NCBI RefSeq assembly: GCF_001427905.1
Contig: NZ_LMEF01000001.1
Span: 620,394 to 684,393, forward strand
Source of the DNA: Flavobacterium sp. Root420
GTDB taxonomy: Bacteria; Bacteroidota; Bacteroidia; Flavobacteriales; Flavobacteriaceae
Length of the DNA stretch: 64,000 nt
Direction: 5' to 3'
Shown: positions 43,762 through 51,525 of the stretch, one piece after another
How positions within the stretch are numbered: position 1 is the first letter of the stretch
Layout of the letters: the number at the start of each line of letters is the position of its first letter
Program-made: the position numbers and the translations under genes
The notes under the pieces: generated by a model
Databases searched by the model: none
Seen by the model: only the letters and a program-made list of their open reading frames with translations
Told to the model about the DNA's origin: nothing

Positions 43762-44514
43762 ATGAAACACTTTCTATTCATAATTTTAATTGGAATATAC
43801 TCAAATGCACAAGATTGTCCAACAAGAATTGGTGACTTTCAGATAAATTCGACAATTACTTCCGATTTAGAATGGATACTTCCATCATATTCATCATATA
43901 TTTCGATAATTGAAAGTCTCGATGAATATCAAAATCTTACAGTTAATCATGAGGATCTCAATGAAGAATATGCAGGAGATCAATCTGCTTATCGAATAAA
44001 ACCAGACTACAAAAATGTGAAAAGTTGGTACAATCTCGAAGTTGCCTCGGTAAATGATTCTACTGAAGTAATATTTATCCCAAGTTACAAAACTGATGAT
44101 ATTGTTATTAAAAACGTTCTACTTAAATTCTACAATGATAAGTTATATTTTATAAGAGCAAGCTTGAATAAAAGTTACACAAATATTATTCTTGAAAAAT
44201 ACAAAGGAAAAGGACATAAATCAGAAGAAAAGAAATCTCCGAATGCTTGTAAAAATATAAAACTTAAAAAATATTTGAATACATTTTCTCAATATTTTTT
44301 TGCTTCTGAAGAAAATAAAATTAGAGCATTGTTAACTTTTGATTTTAAAATCAATAAATATTGTGAAACTGTAATTAATGATAGAATAGAAATATTTGAT
44401 TTTGATATTTACATGAGAGAAAATCAAAAAATTATTTTCAATATGGAAAACATGCAAATGATGGAAGATGACAGAAAGAAAATTGAAAAAGAACAGAAAC
44501 TTAAAAGATTTTAA
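43762..44514 (+). CDS. hypothetical secreted protein
   Basis: 250 residues, signal peptide ending SNAQ. Includes DCPTRIGDFQINSTITSDLEWI, FIPSYKTDDIVIKNVLLKFYNDKLYFIRA and a highly charged C-terminus (DDRKKIEKEQKLKRF). No family recognised. It follows another secreted protein gene by 16 bp, suggesting a two-gene unit. Confidence 0.6.
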   Translation: MKHFLFIILIGIYSNAQDCPTRIGDFQINSTITSDLEWILPSYSSYISIIESLDEYQNLTVNHEDLNEEYAGDQSAYRIKPDYKNVKSWYNLEVASVNDSTEVIFIPSYKTDDIVIKNVLLKFYNDKLYFIRASLNKSYTNIILEKYKGKGHKSEEKKSPNACKNIKLKKYLNTFSQYFFASEENKIRALLTFDFKINKYCETVINDRIEIFDFDIYMRENQKIIFNMENMQMMEDDRKKIEKEQKLKRF

Positions 44515-44597
44515 ATAGACAACCATGCCAACATAAAATAATGAAATACTTTGCGAGCACTAGCGGGACGGTGGCTCTAGTGGAGGCTATACATTAA

Positions 44598-44627
44598 CCC
44601 GCTCTCCGAAGTATCCTTTCGGAGCGG
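44598..44627. repeat. CTCCGAAG hairpin repeat
   Basis: CCCGCTCTCCGAAGTATCC then TTTCGGAGCGG folds with one bulge. A diverged relative is at 45549-45577 (GCTCTCCGAAGTGTTCCTTC). No gene in 44515-44873. Confidence 0.55.
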
Positions 44628-44873
44628 TACGCAAACATCTCTAACTTTGTAATTTTTATGTTCTTAAAAATTATAAACCTGATAAAAATCTTTTGACTTT
44701 TTATGAATGGTTCTAAAATTATAATTACGGTTTCACGTAAGGCTTTTGAATTAAATGTGCTTATTTTTGAGGAATGATTTCCTCTGCTCTCACTTCGTAT
44801 ATTTTTTTACGTTCTAACAAACTGTAAACCTGATAAAAAATCTCATCATTATCAAAGCCCAAACCTTAAAAAA

Positions 44874-45473
44874 ATGAATCCAAAAAATCATCCGTTTTTT
44901 ACAAAATATAGAAATCTGAAGTATGCATTATTATTTCATCTGTGTATGTCTTTCTTTATTTTTGTTTCAGGATTAGTTCGCGGGTATAATAATGAAGAGC
45001 CTTTGCTAGGTGTGAAAAAACCTTTTGAAAATTATACCGCATTATCTAATCCGGAAAAATATTTGAAAAGTGATTTTTTTGTAGTTGATACTGCATTTAT
45101 TGAAGAAACTTCAGGGAATAAACCGTCTGATACAAAATCAAAATATACTGTAATTAGAGGTAATTTATTGCATTCGAACATCAAAAAAGAAATAATTTGG
45201 CAGGGTAATAATATATATACTTTTTATAAAGGAAGACTTGCCCTTAACAACAATAATTTCAATTATGTTTATACCAGAAAAGCAAAATCTGTCAAAGTAT
45301 GGAGAAATATATTAAATGACGATCTTTTTTTAGACAACAAAAAACATCTAGAGGATAAAAAGACTAACGCTGTTTTTCATATATACATCTTTTTCTCTCT
45401 TTTTTTAATTACCACAATTTTATTCATTTTAAAAAAGAAATCAGAAGTAAGAACTCCAAGTGTTAATAATTAG
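44874..45473 (+). CDS. hypothetical membrane protein
   Basis: 199 residues: a transmembrane helix near the N-terminus (ALLFHLCMSFFIFVSGLV), an external loop of about 120 residues with NYTALSNPEKYLKSDFFVVDTAFIEE and GNNIYTFYKGRLALNNNNFNYVY, and a C-terminal helix (FHIYIFFSLFLITTILFIL) followed by a basic tail. No family recognised. Stands alone, with a repeat hairpin on each side. Confidence 0.55.
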   Translation: MNPKNHPFFTKYRNLKYALLFHLCMSFFIFVSGLVRGYNNEEPLLGVKKPFENYTALSNPEKYLKSDFFVVDTAFIEETSGNKPSDTKSKYTVIRGNLLHSNIKKEIIWQGNNIYTFYKGRLALNNNNFNYVYTRKAKSVKVWRNILNDDLFLDNKKHLEDKKTNAVFHIYIFFSLFLITTILFILKKKSEVRTPSVNN

Positions 45474-45616
45474 AAGCTTCGCAAAAGTGCTGACTTTGCG
45501 TAGTTTTTTTTATCTTCTTAGAAACTAAAAACTTTATAAAAGTCCCCAGCTCTCCGAAGTGTTCCTTCAGAAGCCTCACTCTAGCTCAGGAAAAATTCTG
45601 TAATTAAACCAAAATA

Positions 45617-45937
45617 ATGAACAAATCAAGTAAATTAATAATTGTGATTTTAAATTTATTAATGTTGTTATACGCAACATCATATCTTATTGATTTATTT
45701 AATTCTAAATTAAGCGAAGGATACGAATTGGCACTATCTGTACTTGTATTTGATTTTATATGCATACCCTTTTTAATATACTATTATTTTAAAAATCAAA
45801 TTTCAGCTGTCAAATTTTTAGTAAGCATGATAACATCCTACACCTTTTGTTCGTTTATTGGAGTAAAAATTTCGATTGTTTTAATTTTTATTATTTCGAT
45901 ATTCTTTTTACATAAAAGTTATTCAAAAAAAGTATAA
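45617..45937 (+). CDS. hypothetical small membrane protein
   Basis: 106 residues with three or four hydrophobic helices (IIVILNLLMLLYATSYLI, LALSVLVFDFICIPFLIYYYF, FLVSMITSYTFCSFIGV, IVLIFIISIFFL) and basic ends. No family recognised. Strong AT bias even for the window. Confidence 0.5.
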   Translation: MNKSSKLIIVILNLLMLLYATSYLIDLFNSKLSEGYELALSVLVFDFICIPFLIYYYFKNQISAVKFLVSMITSYTFCSFIGVKISIVLIFIISIFFLHKSYSKKV

Positions 45938-46007
45938 TTCTATACCAAAATGTTTCGGATTGCAAATCTGAGGAACAAAGAAAATTAGAACAAAACCAAC
46001 ACAAAAA

Positions 46008-46085
46008 ATGAATAAATTTGACTTCAATAATAAAAGATTTGCGATTAATGAAAAAGACAAATCTGAATATATCGAGATTGAATAA
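46008..46085 (+). pseudogene. N-terminal fragment of a small conserved protein
   Basis: MNKFDFNNKRFAINEKDK followed by SEYIEIE and a stop: 25 residues. The opening resembles the start of short beta-roll proteins (N-acetylglutamate-synthase-like annotation) that normally run past 100 residues. The remainder is missing, so it looks like a remnant. Confidence 0.3.
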
Positions 46086-46117
46086 AAACATTAATCTTAT
46101 TCTTTTAAAAAAATATA

Positions 46118-46552
46118 ATGAAAACACTAATCACCACCATCCTATTTTTAATTTTCAATTTAACCCTATTCGCACAATCAACTCAGTTCACTGGCGATTA
46201 TAGCCGCACACTTAGTGACACAGACGGAAAACATATAATTGAATACAAATTGACTCTAAATCAAGATGGCACATTTGTATTTCATTCGTATTCGAATATT
46301 AAGGGAGGTGTTCCTCCGGAAGTCAATAAATACGGAAAAGGAAAATGGACTTCAAAAGACAATATGATTACTTTTTCTTCCAACAAACAAGAAGACTTTG
46401 ATGAAAAATATACTTTGGATTTTAATAATTCAACAGCACGATTTAAAACTAAAAATCCAAGAGACAAATCAGATCAAATCGTTAAAACGAGACTTACATT
46501 TTTGGAGTCAGGAATTTCCTGGATGGAGAGACTTGATGTTTTTAAAATGTAA
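46118..46552 (+). CDS. secreted lipocalin-like protein
   Basis: 144 residues, signal peptide ending LFAQ. Successive strands (FTGDYSRTLSDTDGKHIIEYKLTLNQDGTFVFHSYSN, GKGKWTSKDNMITFSS, RLTFLESGISWMERL) with the G-x-W-T-x-x-x-x-I-T-F pattern suggest a small beta-barrel of the lipocalin-like/copper-resistance NlpE sort. Exact family not recognised. Exported. Confidence 0.6.
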   Translation: MKTLITTILFLIFNLTLFAQSTQFTGDYSRTLSDTDGKHIIEYKLTLNQDGTFVFHSYSNIKGGVPPEVNKYGKGKWTSKDNMITFSSNKQEDFDEKYTLDFNNSTARFKTKNPRDKSDQIVKTRLTFLESGISWMERLDVFKM

Positions 46553-46623
46553 AACCAAAATACCGCTAATTTGAATAAAACTGAACATACAAAATTATAA
46601 CCAGTTGACTAAGTATGTTAAAA

Positions 46624-46998
46624 CTATTTAGCAAAAACAAACTCTCCTTTCTCACTAACGACCTGATTGCCCCATGCTGTAATCGCTTCCAAAACCGGAA
46701 CAAAAGTTTTACCAAAATCAGTTAAGCTATAAATCACTTTAATAGGTGGTTTTTTTCCATAAACTTTTCTTGATACCAGACCATCTTTCTCTAATTGTTT
46801 TAGCTGCAAACTTAATGTCATTTCAGTAATAGAAGGCATTTCTTTGCGAAGTTCACTGTATCTTTTTGGTTCGTCCTTTAAATGATAAAGTATAACAGTT
46901 TTCCATTTCCCACCAACTAAATCCATAGTAAGACTAACTGTACAAGGATAAATTTCGCCATTTAGTTTTACATAATCGCCAATACACTCTGTTTTCAT
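46624..46998 (-). CDS. HxlR family transcriptional regulator
   Basis: 124 residues with the winged-helix HxlR pattern: PCTVSLTMDLVGGKWKTVILYHLKDEPKRYSELRKEMPSITEMTLSLQLKQLEKDGLVSRKVYG and YSLTDFGKTFVPVLEAITAWG. HxlR proteins often sense electrophiles or redox state through the N-terminal Cys; here there are Cys5 and Cys19. Divergent from an NmrA-like reductase, with two palindromes in the shared promoter region that are its likely sites. Confidence 0.93.
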   Translation of the reverse strand: MKTECIGDYVKLNGEIYPCTVSLTMDLVGGKWKTVILYHLKDEPKRYSELRKEMPSITEMTLSLQLKQLEKDGLVSRKVYGKKPPIKVIYSLTDFGKTFVPVLEAITAWGNQVVSEKGEFVFAK

Positions 46999-47013
46999 AC
47001 TTAAATTTTTAAG

Positions 47014-47029
47014 CTATCCATATGGATAG
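47014..47029. promoter_or_regulatory. palindromic operator 1 (HxlR site, predicted)
   Basis: CTATCCATATGGATAG, a perfect 16-bp palindrome between the divergent HxlR and reductase genes, 15 bp upstream of the HxlR start and directly before the reductase -33 box. Confidence 0.65.
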
Positions 47030-47032
47030 TTA

Positions 47033-47063
47033 TTGCAAATGTATAAAACTAAAAATACTTTTG
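47033..47063 (+). promoter_or_regulatory. predicted promoter of the NmrA-like gene
   Basis: TTG (47033-47035), 20-bp spacer, TACTTTTG (47056-47063); fits the Bacteroidota consensus and supports the start at 47108. Confidence 0.68.
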
Positions 47064-47064
47064 T

Positions 47065-47083
47065 AACTATAAAATTTATAGTT
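47065..47083. promoter_or_regulatory. palindromic operator 2
   Basis: AACTATAAAATTTATAGTT, a perfect 19-bp palindrome immediately after the -7 box. It shares the CTAT...ATAG half-sites of operator 1, so the promoter is bracketed by two related sites. Confidence 0.55.
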
Positions 47084-47107
47084 ATAAATAATCTTAATAA
47101 TTTAAGT

Positions 47108-48085
47108 ATGGAATCGAATTCAAAAGAAAATAAAATAGAAACACAAAAAGACAAACCTCTTATTACTATTGTTGGGGTTTTGGGCAAACAAGGACAAAGT
47201 GCCGCTCGTACCCTGTTACAGAGCGGACATTACCGCGTAAGGGGCATTACCCGTCGCGTTAATTCACCAGAAGCGCTTAACCTAATTCAACAAGGCGCCG
47301 AACTTATAAGTGTACCTCTCGACCTGGGCTATCAAAAAGACTATTTGAAAGCGTTTCGTGGCTCAGATGGTGTTTTTATAATGACCCCAAACATTGCCCC
47401 GCCGCAAACTCACGAATTTGAATTGGGCAAACAATTAGCAGATGCGGCAGTTGAAGCTGGTGTAAAGCACATTATTTTTAGTAGTTTAGAAAATGTAGAT
47501 AAAATTACAGAGGGGGAAAAATTTGCACCGCACTTTACAGACAAAGCCAATATTGAGCAATATATTCGAACACTTCCCATTACAAGCTCGTTTATCTACA
47601 TGGCATTCTTTTACACTAATCTCATGGAGTTTTATACTCCCATTGTAAGGGGTGATACGCTTGTATTTCCGATTTATTTGCCTAAGGATTTCCGGGCGCC
47701 ATTTGTAGATCCTCTTACCGCAACAGGGCCCGCTGTTTTAGAAATTTTTTCGAATCCAAGTCAATATGCAGGTAAGGCTTTACCGGTAATCGGCGAAATT
47801 ATCTCACCTCAGGAAATGGTCGATACTTTTACACGGGTTACAGGCAAAAAGGCCGTATATAGTTCTGCATTTACACGAGAGGATTTTCTTCATCATTTCC
47901 CGGATTTTAGCACAAATGAGCTTTTGGTGCGCGAAATAGTAGGAATGGCAGAATATGCAGTTGAATATGGTTATTACGATAAAAATCGTGATTTGCTATG
48001 GAGCCGCCAAACAAACCCTGACAGTCTGAATTGGGAACAATTTCTGCGCACTACAAATTGGCAAGGCCAAAAATTTACTTATTGA
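47108..48085 (+). CDS. NmrA-like NAD(P)-binding protein
   Basis: 325 residues from the ATG at 47108 (MESNSKENK). Rossmann start ITIVGVLGKQGQSAARTLLQSGHYRVRGITRRV (GxxGxxG-like VLGKQGQSAA), then AFRGSDGVFIMTPN, HIIFSSLENVDKITEG, and APFVDPLTATGPAVLEIFSNP. NmrA/HSCARG-type proteins bind NAD(P) and act as redox sensors or quinone/azo reductases. Upstream in-frame codons to 47033 use a non-ATG start. Probably controlled by the divergent HxlR protein. Confidence 0.9.
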   Translation: MESNSKENKIETQKDKPLITIVGVLGKQGQSAARTLLQSGHYRVRGITRRVNSPEALNLIQQGAELISVPLDLGYQKDYLKAFRGSDGVFIMTPNIAPPQTHEFELGKQLADAAVEAGVKHIIFSSLENVDKITEGEKFAPHFTDKANIEQYIRTLPITSSFIYMAFFYTNLMEFYTPIVRGDTLVFPIYLPKDFRAPFVDPLTATGPAVLEIFSNPSQYAGKALPVIGEIISPQEMVDTFTRVTGKKAVYSSAFTREDFLHHFPDFSTNELLVREIVGMAEYAVEYGYYDKNRDLLWSRQTNPDSLNWEQFLRTTNWQGQKFTY

Positions 48086-48131
48086 GATTAAAAGTACAAT
48101 TTCATAAAATTGGCTGATTGGAACTGGCTAA

Positions 48132-48356
48132 CATTATTACTTTAGAATTACTGAAAATACAAATCAGCAAATAGAATCTTTTGGAATTTACGGCAATCAA
48201 TCCGAACAAATTGAGGGCCGTTATGGAAATAACCGGAATCATTTAAAAAATACTGCCTCAGAAAATTTAATTTCAAGTGTAAACAACGATAGGAAAAAAT
48301 ACGAAACCCTCATTAAGAATCAAAAAATTCTTATATTTCATTTAATAATTTATTAA
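48132..48356 (+). pseudogene. decayed ORF fragment
   Basis: A 74-codon open stretch without a start codon reads HYYFRITENTNQQIESFG, NQSEQIEGRYGNNRNHLKNT and NDRKKYETLIKN. The composition is protein-like, yet it begins right after a stop and has no ATG. Probably the tail of a lost gene in the 288-bp gap between the NmrA-like and VOC genes. Family unknown. Confidence 0.35.
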
Positions 48357-48373
48357 ATGAAATACATTTTATT

Positions 48374-48745
48374 ATGGAAACACAATTTGAAGCAGGAATT
48401 AATATTGCCATTAAGCTGCCTAAACAAAAATATGATGAAACAGTAGCATTTTACCGCGACATTTTAAAACTGGAAGTTAAAGAAGTGCCTATAACTAACC
48501 CGACAGTTTCAAGGACACATTCAGTTCAATTCGGGAATAATGTCATTTGGCTGGACTGCGTTGACAATTATACCCATTCTGAAACCTGGTTACAATTAAC
48601 AGTACCAAATGTCGAAGAAGCGACAAGTTATCTAAAACAAAACGGTGTGCAAACCTGTGATGAAATTGAAGAAATTCCACAAAACATGCATTGGATAATG
48701 GATCCTTCCGGTACTGTCTTCAATCTGCAAAAAAAGACTGAGTAA
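48374..48745 (+). CDS. VOC family (glyoxalase-fold) protein
   Basis: 123 residues; two beta-alpha-beta-beta-beta modules with AIKLPKQKYDETVAFYRDILKLEV, NVIWLDCVDN, WLQLTVPNVEEATSYLKQNGV and a closing MDPSGTVFNLQKK. The usual first metal His is not evident, so it may bind ligands without a metal. The substrate is unknown. Followed by its own terminator. Confidence 0.88.
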   Translation: METQFEAGINIAIKLPKQKYDETVAFYRDILKLEVKEVPITNPTVSRTHSVQFGNNVIWLDCVDNYTHSETWLQLTVPNVEEATSYLKQNGVQTCDEIEEIPQNMHWIMDPSGTVFNLQKKTE

Positions 48746-48776
48746 AAATTGATTATGAATACAGGATACGTCTCAA

Positions 48777-48804
48777 AACTACAACCTTAAAGTTGTAGTT
48801 TTTT
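48777..48804 (+). terminator. terminator of VOC gene
   Basis: AAAACTACAAC / GTTGTAGTTTT stem with a 6-base loop and T-tract, about 30 bp past the stop. Confidence 0.85.
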
Positions 48805-48871
48805 GTATATAAAAGTAACTTTTGTACTTTAGAGCATTCAAATTAGATTTTTAATCTAAAATAGAATCAAA

Positions 48872-49174
48872 ATGAGAATGAAAACATTTAGCATTGTGAG
48901 TTCCGTATCTATGATAGTATCTCTTATTGTAGCAATACTAAGCATAATTGGTATTGCAATCACTGGTTTTTATCCAGGGATTATTGTATTAGTGTTGTTG
49001 GCTTTCATTTCAATTACTTCTAAGTTTTATGCCGTAAAAATTAGTAACAAGTCAAACAATTTTCAGAGAAATTATTACACAGCATTCACTATTATTAATT
49101 TCCTAATAATCTTAGTTGTCTTATGGATGAGTTTTGTGATTGTGCATGACCGTGTTCTTCTTGATTGTTGTTGA
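48872..49174 (+). CDS. hypothetical small membrane protein
   Basis: 100 residues with three hydrophobic segments (VSSVSMIVSLIVAILSIIGIAITGF, GIIVLVLLAFISIT, AFTIINFLIILVVLWMSFVIV) and a C-terminal LLDCC. No family recognised. A second ATG six bases on (48878) is equally possible as start. Confidence 0.5.
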   Translation: MRMKTFSIVSSVSMIVSLIVAILSIIGIAITGFYPGIIVLVLLAFISITSKFYAVKISNKSNNFQRNYYTAFTIINFLIILVVLWMSFVIVHDRVLLDCC

Positions 49175-49291
49175 TATATCGTGTTTGTCATTGCCCTTTT
49201 TTGTTTTAAAGATTTGAACTTTTTGTTATAAATTTGATTTTGTTGTCCTAGGGGTACAAATTAGTATAATAAGCGACACAAAATTACCATT

Positions 49292-50047
49292 ATGAACAAT
49301 GACTTCTATTATAAAGCTGTAGAACCAGACGAGTTACTTGCTGACTTTGTAGAAAATATTGGGATGTTTCATAATCCGTCAAACAAAGCCATGGAAGTGG
49401 TCTTAATGCCAGACGGAAGAATTGATTTGTTTTTTATGCAATCTGAATCGGAGCCATTTCAGGTTGCACTTATTGGTCTTGAAAATGTGCCTGAGCAACA
49501 GATTATTCCAGCCAATACAATCGCTTTTAAAATTAGTTTTAAACCCTTGGGAGCTGAATATCTTTTACAAACTTCTATTGCCGATATTTTAAATAGTGCC
49601 AAAGTTTTACCTAATGATTTTTGGGAATTTACCACTGATGATTTAAAAGATTTTGAGGCCTTTCATTCTAAAATAGCCACAAAATTAAAGGAATTTTTGC
49701 CTACCAAAATCGACGAAAGAAAGCGTAAACTTTTTAAACTGGTTTACGAATCAAACGGCGAAATAAAAATACAACAGCTTTCAGAAGAAATATTCTGGAG
49801 CAGCCGTGAAATCAATCGGTATTTCAATAAACAATTCGGACTTTCATTAAATGCATTTTGTAAAATACTGCGCTTCAAGGTATCATTAGAGCATATTGCG
49901 AAAGGCAGACTTTTCCCCGAATTAAACTTTACAGACCAAACGCATTTCATCAAAGAAATAAAAAAATTCTCCGGCGTTGTACCCAGCGAACTGCTGAAAA
50001 ATAAAGATGACCGATTTATACTATTATCCGTTCTAAAACAACAATAA
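49292..50047 (+). CDS. AraC family regulator (DUF6597-type sensor)
   Basis: 251 residues: N-terminal DUF6597-like domain (YYKAVEPDELLADFVENIGMFHN, VVLMPDGRIDLFFM, ISFKPLGAEYLL) and C-terminal AraC helix-turn-helix (KIQQLSEEIFWSSREINRYFNKQFGLSLNAFCKILRF, ELNFTDQTHFIKEIKKFSGVVPSEL). The second helix-turn-helix is shorter than usual. Located 61 bp before the TetX-like monooxygenase on the same strand, so probably its co-transcribed regulator. Confidence 0.88.
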   Translation: MNNDFYYKAVEPDELLADFVENIGMFHNPSNKAMEVVLMPDGRIDLFFMQSESEPFQVALIGLENVPEQQIIPANTIAFKISFKPLGAEYLLQTSIADILNSAKVLPNDFWEFTTDDLKDFEAFHSKIATKLKEFLPTKIDERKRKLFKLVYESNGEIKIQQLSEEIFWSSREINRYFNKQFGLSLNAFCKILRFKVSLEHIAKGRLFPELNFTDQTHFIKEIKKFSGVVPSELLKNKDDRFILLSVLKQQ

Positions 50048-50108
50048 TTTTGTTCCAACCAAAGGCTGAGAAGCCAAACGGAACGAAATTAATTTAAAAT
50101 TGAACGGA

Positions 50109-51263
50109 ATGTTACTAGAAAATAAACAAGTCGCAATCATTGGCGGCGGTCCAGGCGGACTTACATTAGCCAGACTTTTACTACTGCAAAACGTAGATGT
50201 AAAAGTATATGAAAGAGATTTAAATAAAAACGCAAGAGTGCAAGGCTCACCATTGGATTTGCATGATGACTCAGGTTTAGCAGCTATTCGCAAAGCCAAT
50301 TTATTTGAAGAATTTAGAACTAACTTTATGCCTGGTGCAGATAAAACACTCATTTTAGACGAACAGGCAAAAGTATTTTACAGCGATCACGAAACGAATC
50401 TTAAGGAAGATTTCGACAATGCATATTTCCGTCCTGAAATTGACCGCGGCGTGCTCCGAAAAATATTACTGGAATCTTTACAGCCTGAAACCGTAGTTTG
50501 GGACAGCCATTTTATTTCGATGGAACCACAAAACGAAGGCTGGCTACTGCATTTCAAAAACGGTCTATCCGTTTACGCCGATATTGTAATTGGTTCTGAT
50601 GGTACCAATTCTAAAATCCGTCCCTACATCACAGATATAAAACCATTTTATTCAGGCATAACAATGCTGGAGGGCAATATTTACGATTCTGAAAAGGCGG
50701 CACCACAGCTGCATTCGGTAATAAAGGGAGGTAAAATAATGGCCTTCGGAAATGAAAAAAACATTTTAATGGGACAAAAAGGTGACGGCGCTCTTGGTTT
50801 TTACGCCAGCTTTAAAGCTGATGAAAACTGGTCTATCTACAGTGGTTTAGACTACGCTGATAAAGAACAAGTTTTAGAATGGTTTAAAAAAGCGTATCCG
50901 GAATGGAGTACTGTCTGGCATGAATTATTCGAAAATGTTTCGGTACCTTTTATTCCGCGGGCCATTAATTGCATCCGCCTAGATCAGACCTGGGAAACTT
51001 TGCCTAATGTAACCATCATTGGCGACGCAGCCCATGTAATGCCCCCTTTTGCAGGTGAAGGTGCAAATATGGCTATGCTTGATGCTTTGGAATTAAGCGA
51101 AAATCTGACTTCTGATCAATTTGCAACAATTCACGAAGCTCTTGCCAATTACGAATCAAATATGCGTGAAAGAGCGTCAAAAGCTGCAGAGGAATCACTT
51201 GAAAATGGTGAGAAAATGCATTCAAAAGATTCATTGAAAACGATGTTGGAGTTTTTTTCGTAA
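50109..51263 (+). CDS. TetX-like FAD-dependent monooxygenase
   Basis: 384 residues from the ATG at 50109. FAD-binding GGGPGGLTLARLL, ERD...ARVQGSPLDLHDDSG (TetX has RxxGGTLDLHKGSG), PEIDRGVLRKILLESL, and the second FAD motif IGDAAHVMPPFAGEGANMAMLDALELSENL, very close to that of TetX. Class A flavoprotein hydroxylase. The substrate pocket differs from TetX: in the region of TetX Gln192 and His234 this protein reads GITMLEGNIY and GALGFYASF. Tetracycline inactivation therefore cannot be assumed. It follows an AraC regulator gene and ends at a large palindrome. Confidence 0.88.
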   Translation: MLLENKQVAIIGGGPGGLTLARLLLLQNVDVKVYERDLNKNARVQGSPLDLHDDSGLAAIRKANLFEEFRTNFMPGADKTLILDEQAKVFYSDHETNLKEDFDNAYFRPEIDRGVLRKILLESLQPETVVWDSHFISMEPQNEGWLLHFKNGLSVYADIVIGSDGTNSKIRPYITDIKPFYSGITMLEGNIYDSEKAAPQLHSVIKGGKIMAFGNEKNILMGQKGDGALGFYASFKADENWSIYSGLDYADKEQVLEWFKKAYPEWSTVWHELFENVSVPFIPRAINCIRLDQTWETLPNVTIIGDAAHVMPPFAGEGANMAMLDALELSENLTSDQFATIHEALANYESNMRERASKAAEESLENGEKMHSKDSLKTMLEFFS

Positions 51264-51291
51264 CTCACAATATAGAAAGGTAATAATATAA

Positions 51292-51356
51292 TTTTCTCTC
51301 GCAGATTTTGCAGATTTTTTTTTGATACATTTATCTGCAAAATCTGCGAGAGAAAA
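51292..51356 (+). terminator. 24-bp perfect inverted repeat after the TetX-like gene
   Basis: TTTTCTCTCGCAGATTTTGC... at 51292-51315 and its exact complement at 51333-51356, with a loop that includes nine T. It may end the monooxygenase transcript. CTTAG/CTCAG-type units and a CCCGAGGATTCGGG palindrome follow at 51430-51470. Confidence 0.6.
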
Positions 51357-51525
51357 CTCTACGTCGCTGTGAGATTGAATAAATCCTCCTCTAAAAAACT
51401 TCATATACAGCTTCTTAACTACAATACAAAAAACTTAGTATCTCAGTCCCGAGGATTCGGGATAGCAACTTAGCACCTTTCTTATAAAAAATCCCTAATT
51501 TCGCTTTCCAATTAAGAAAGAGAAA

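Noticed and set aside
50109..51263. Naming the gene tetX and predicting tetracycline resistance
   Set aside because: Substrate-pocket residues differ and there is no mobile context; only TetX-like is justified.
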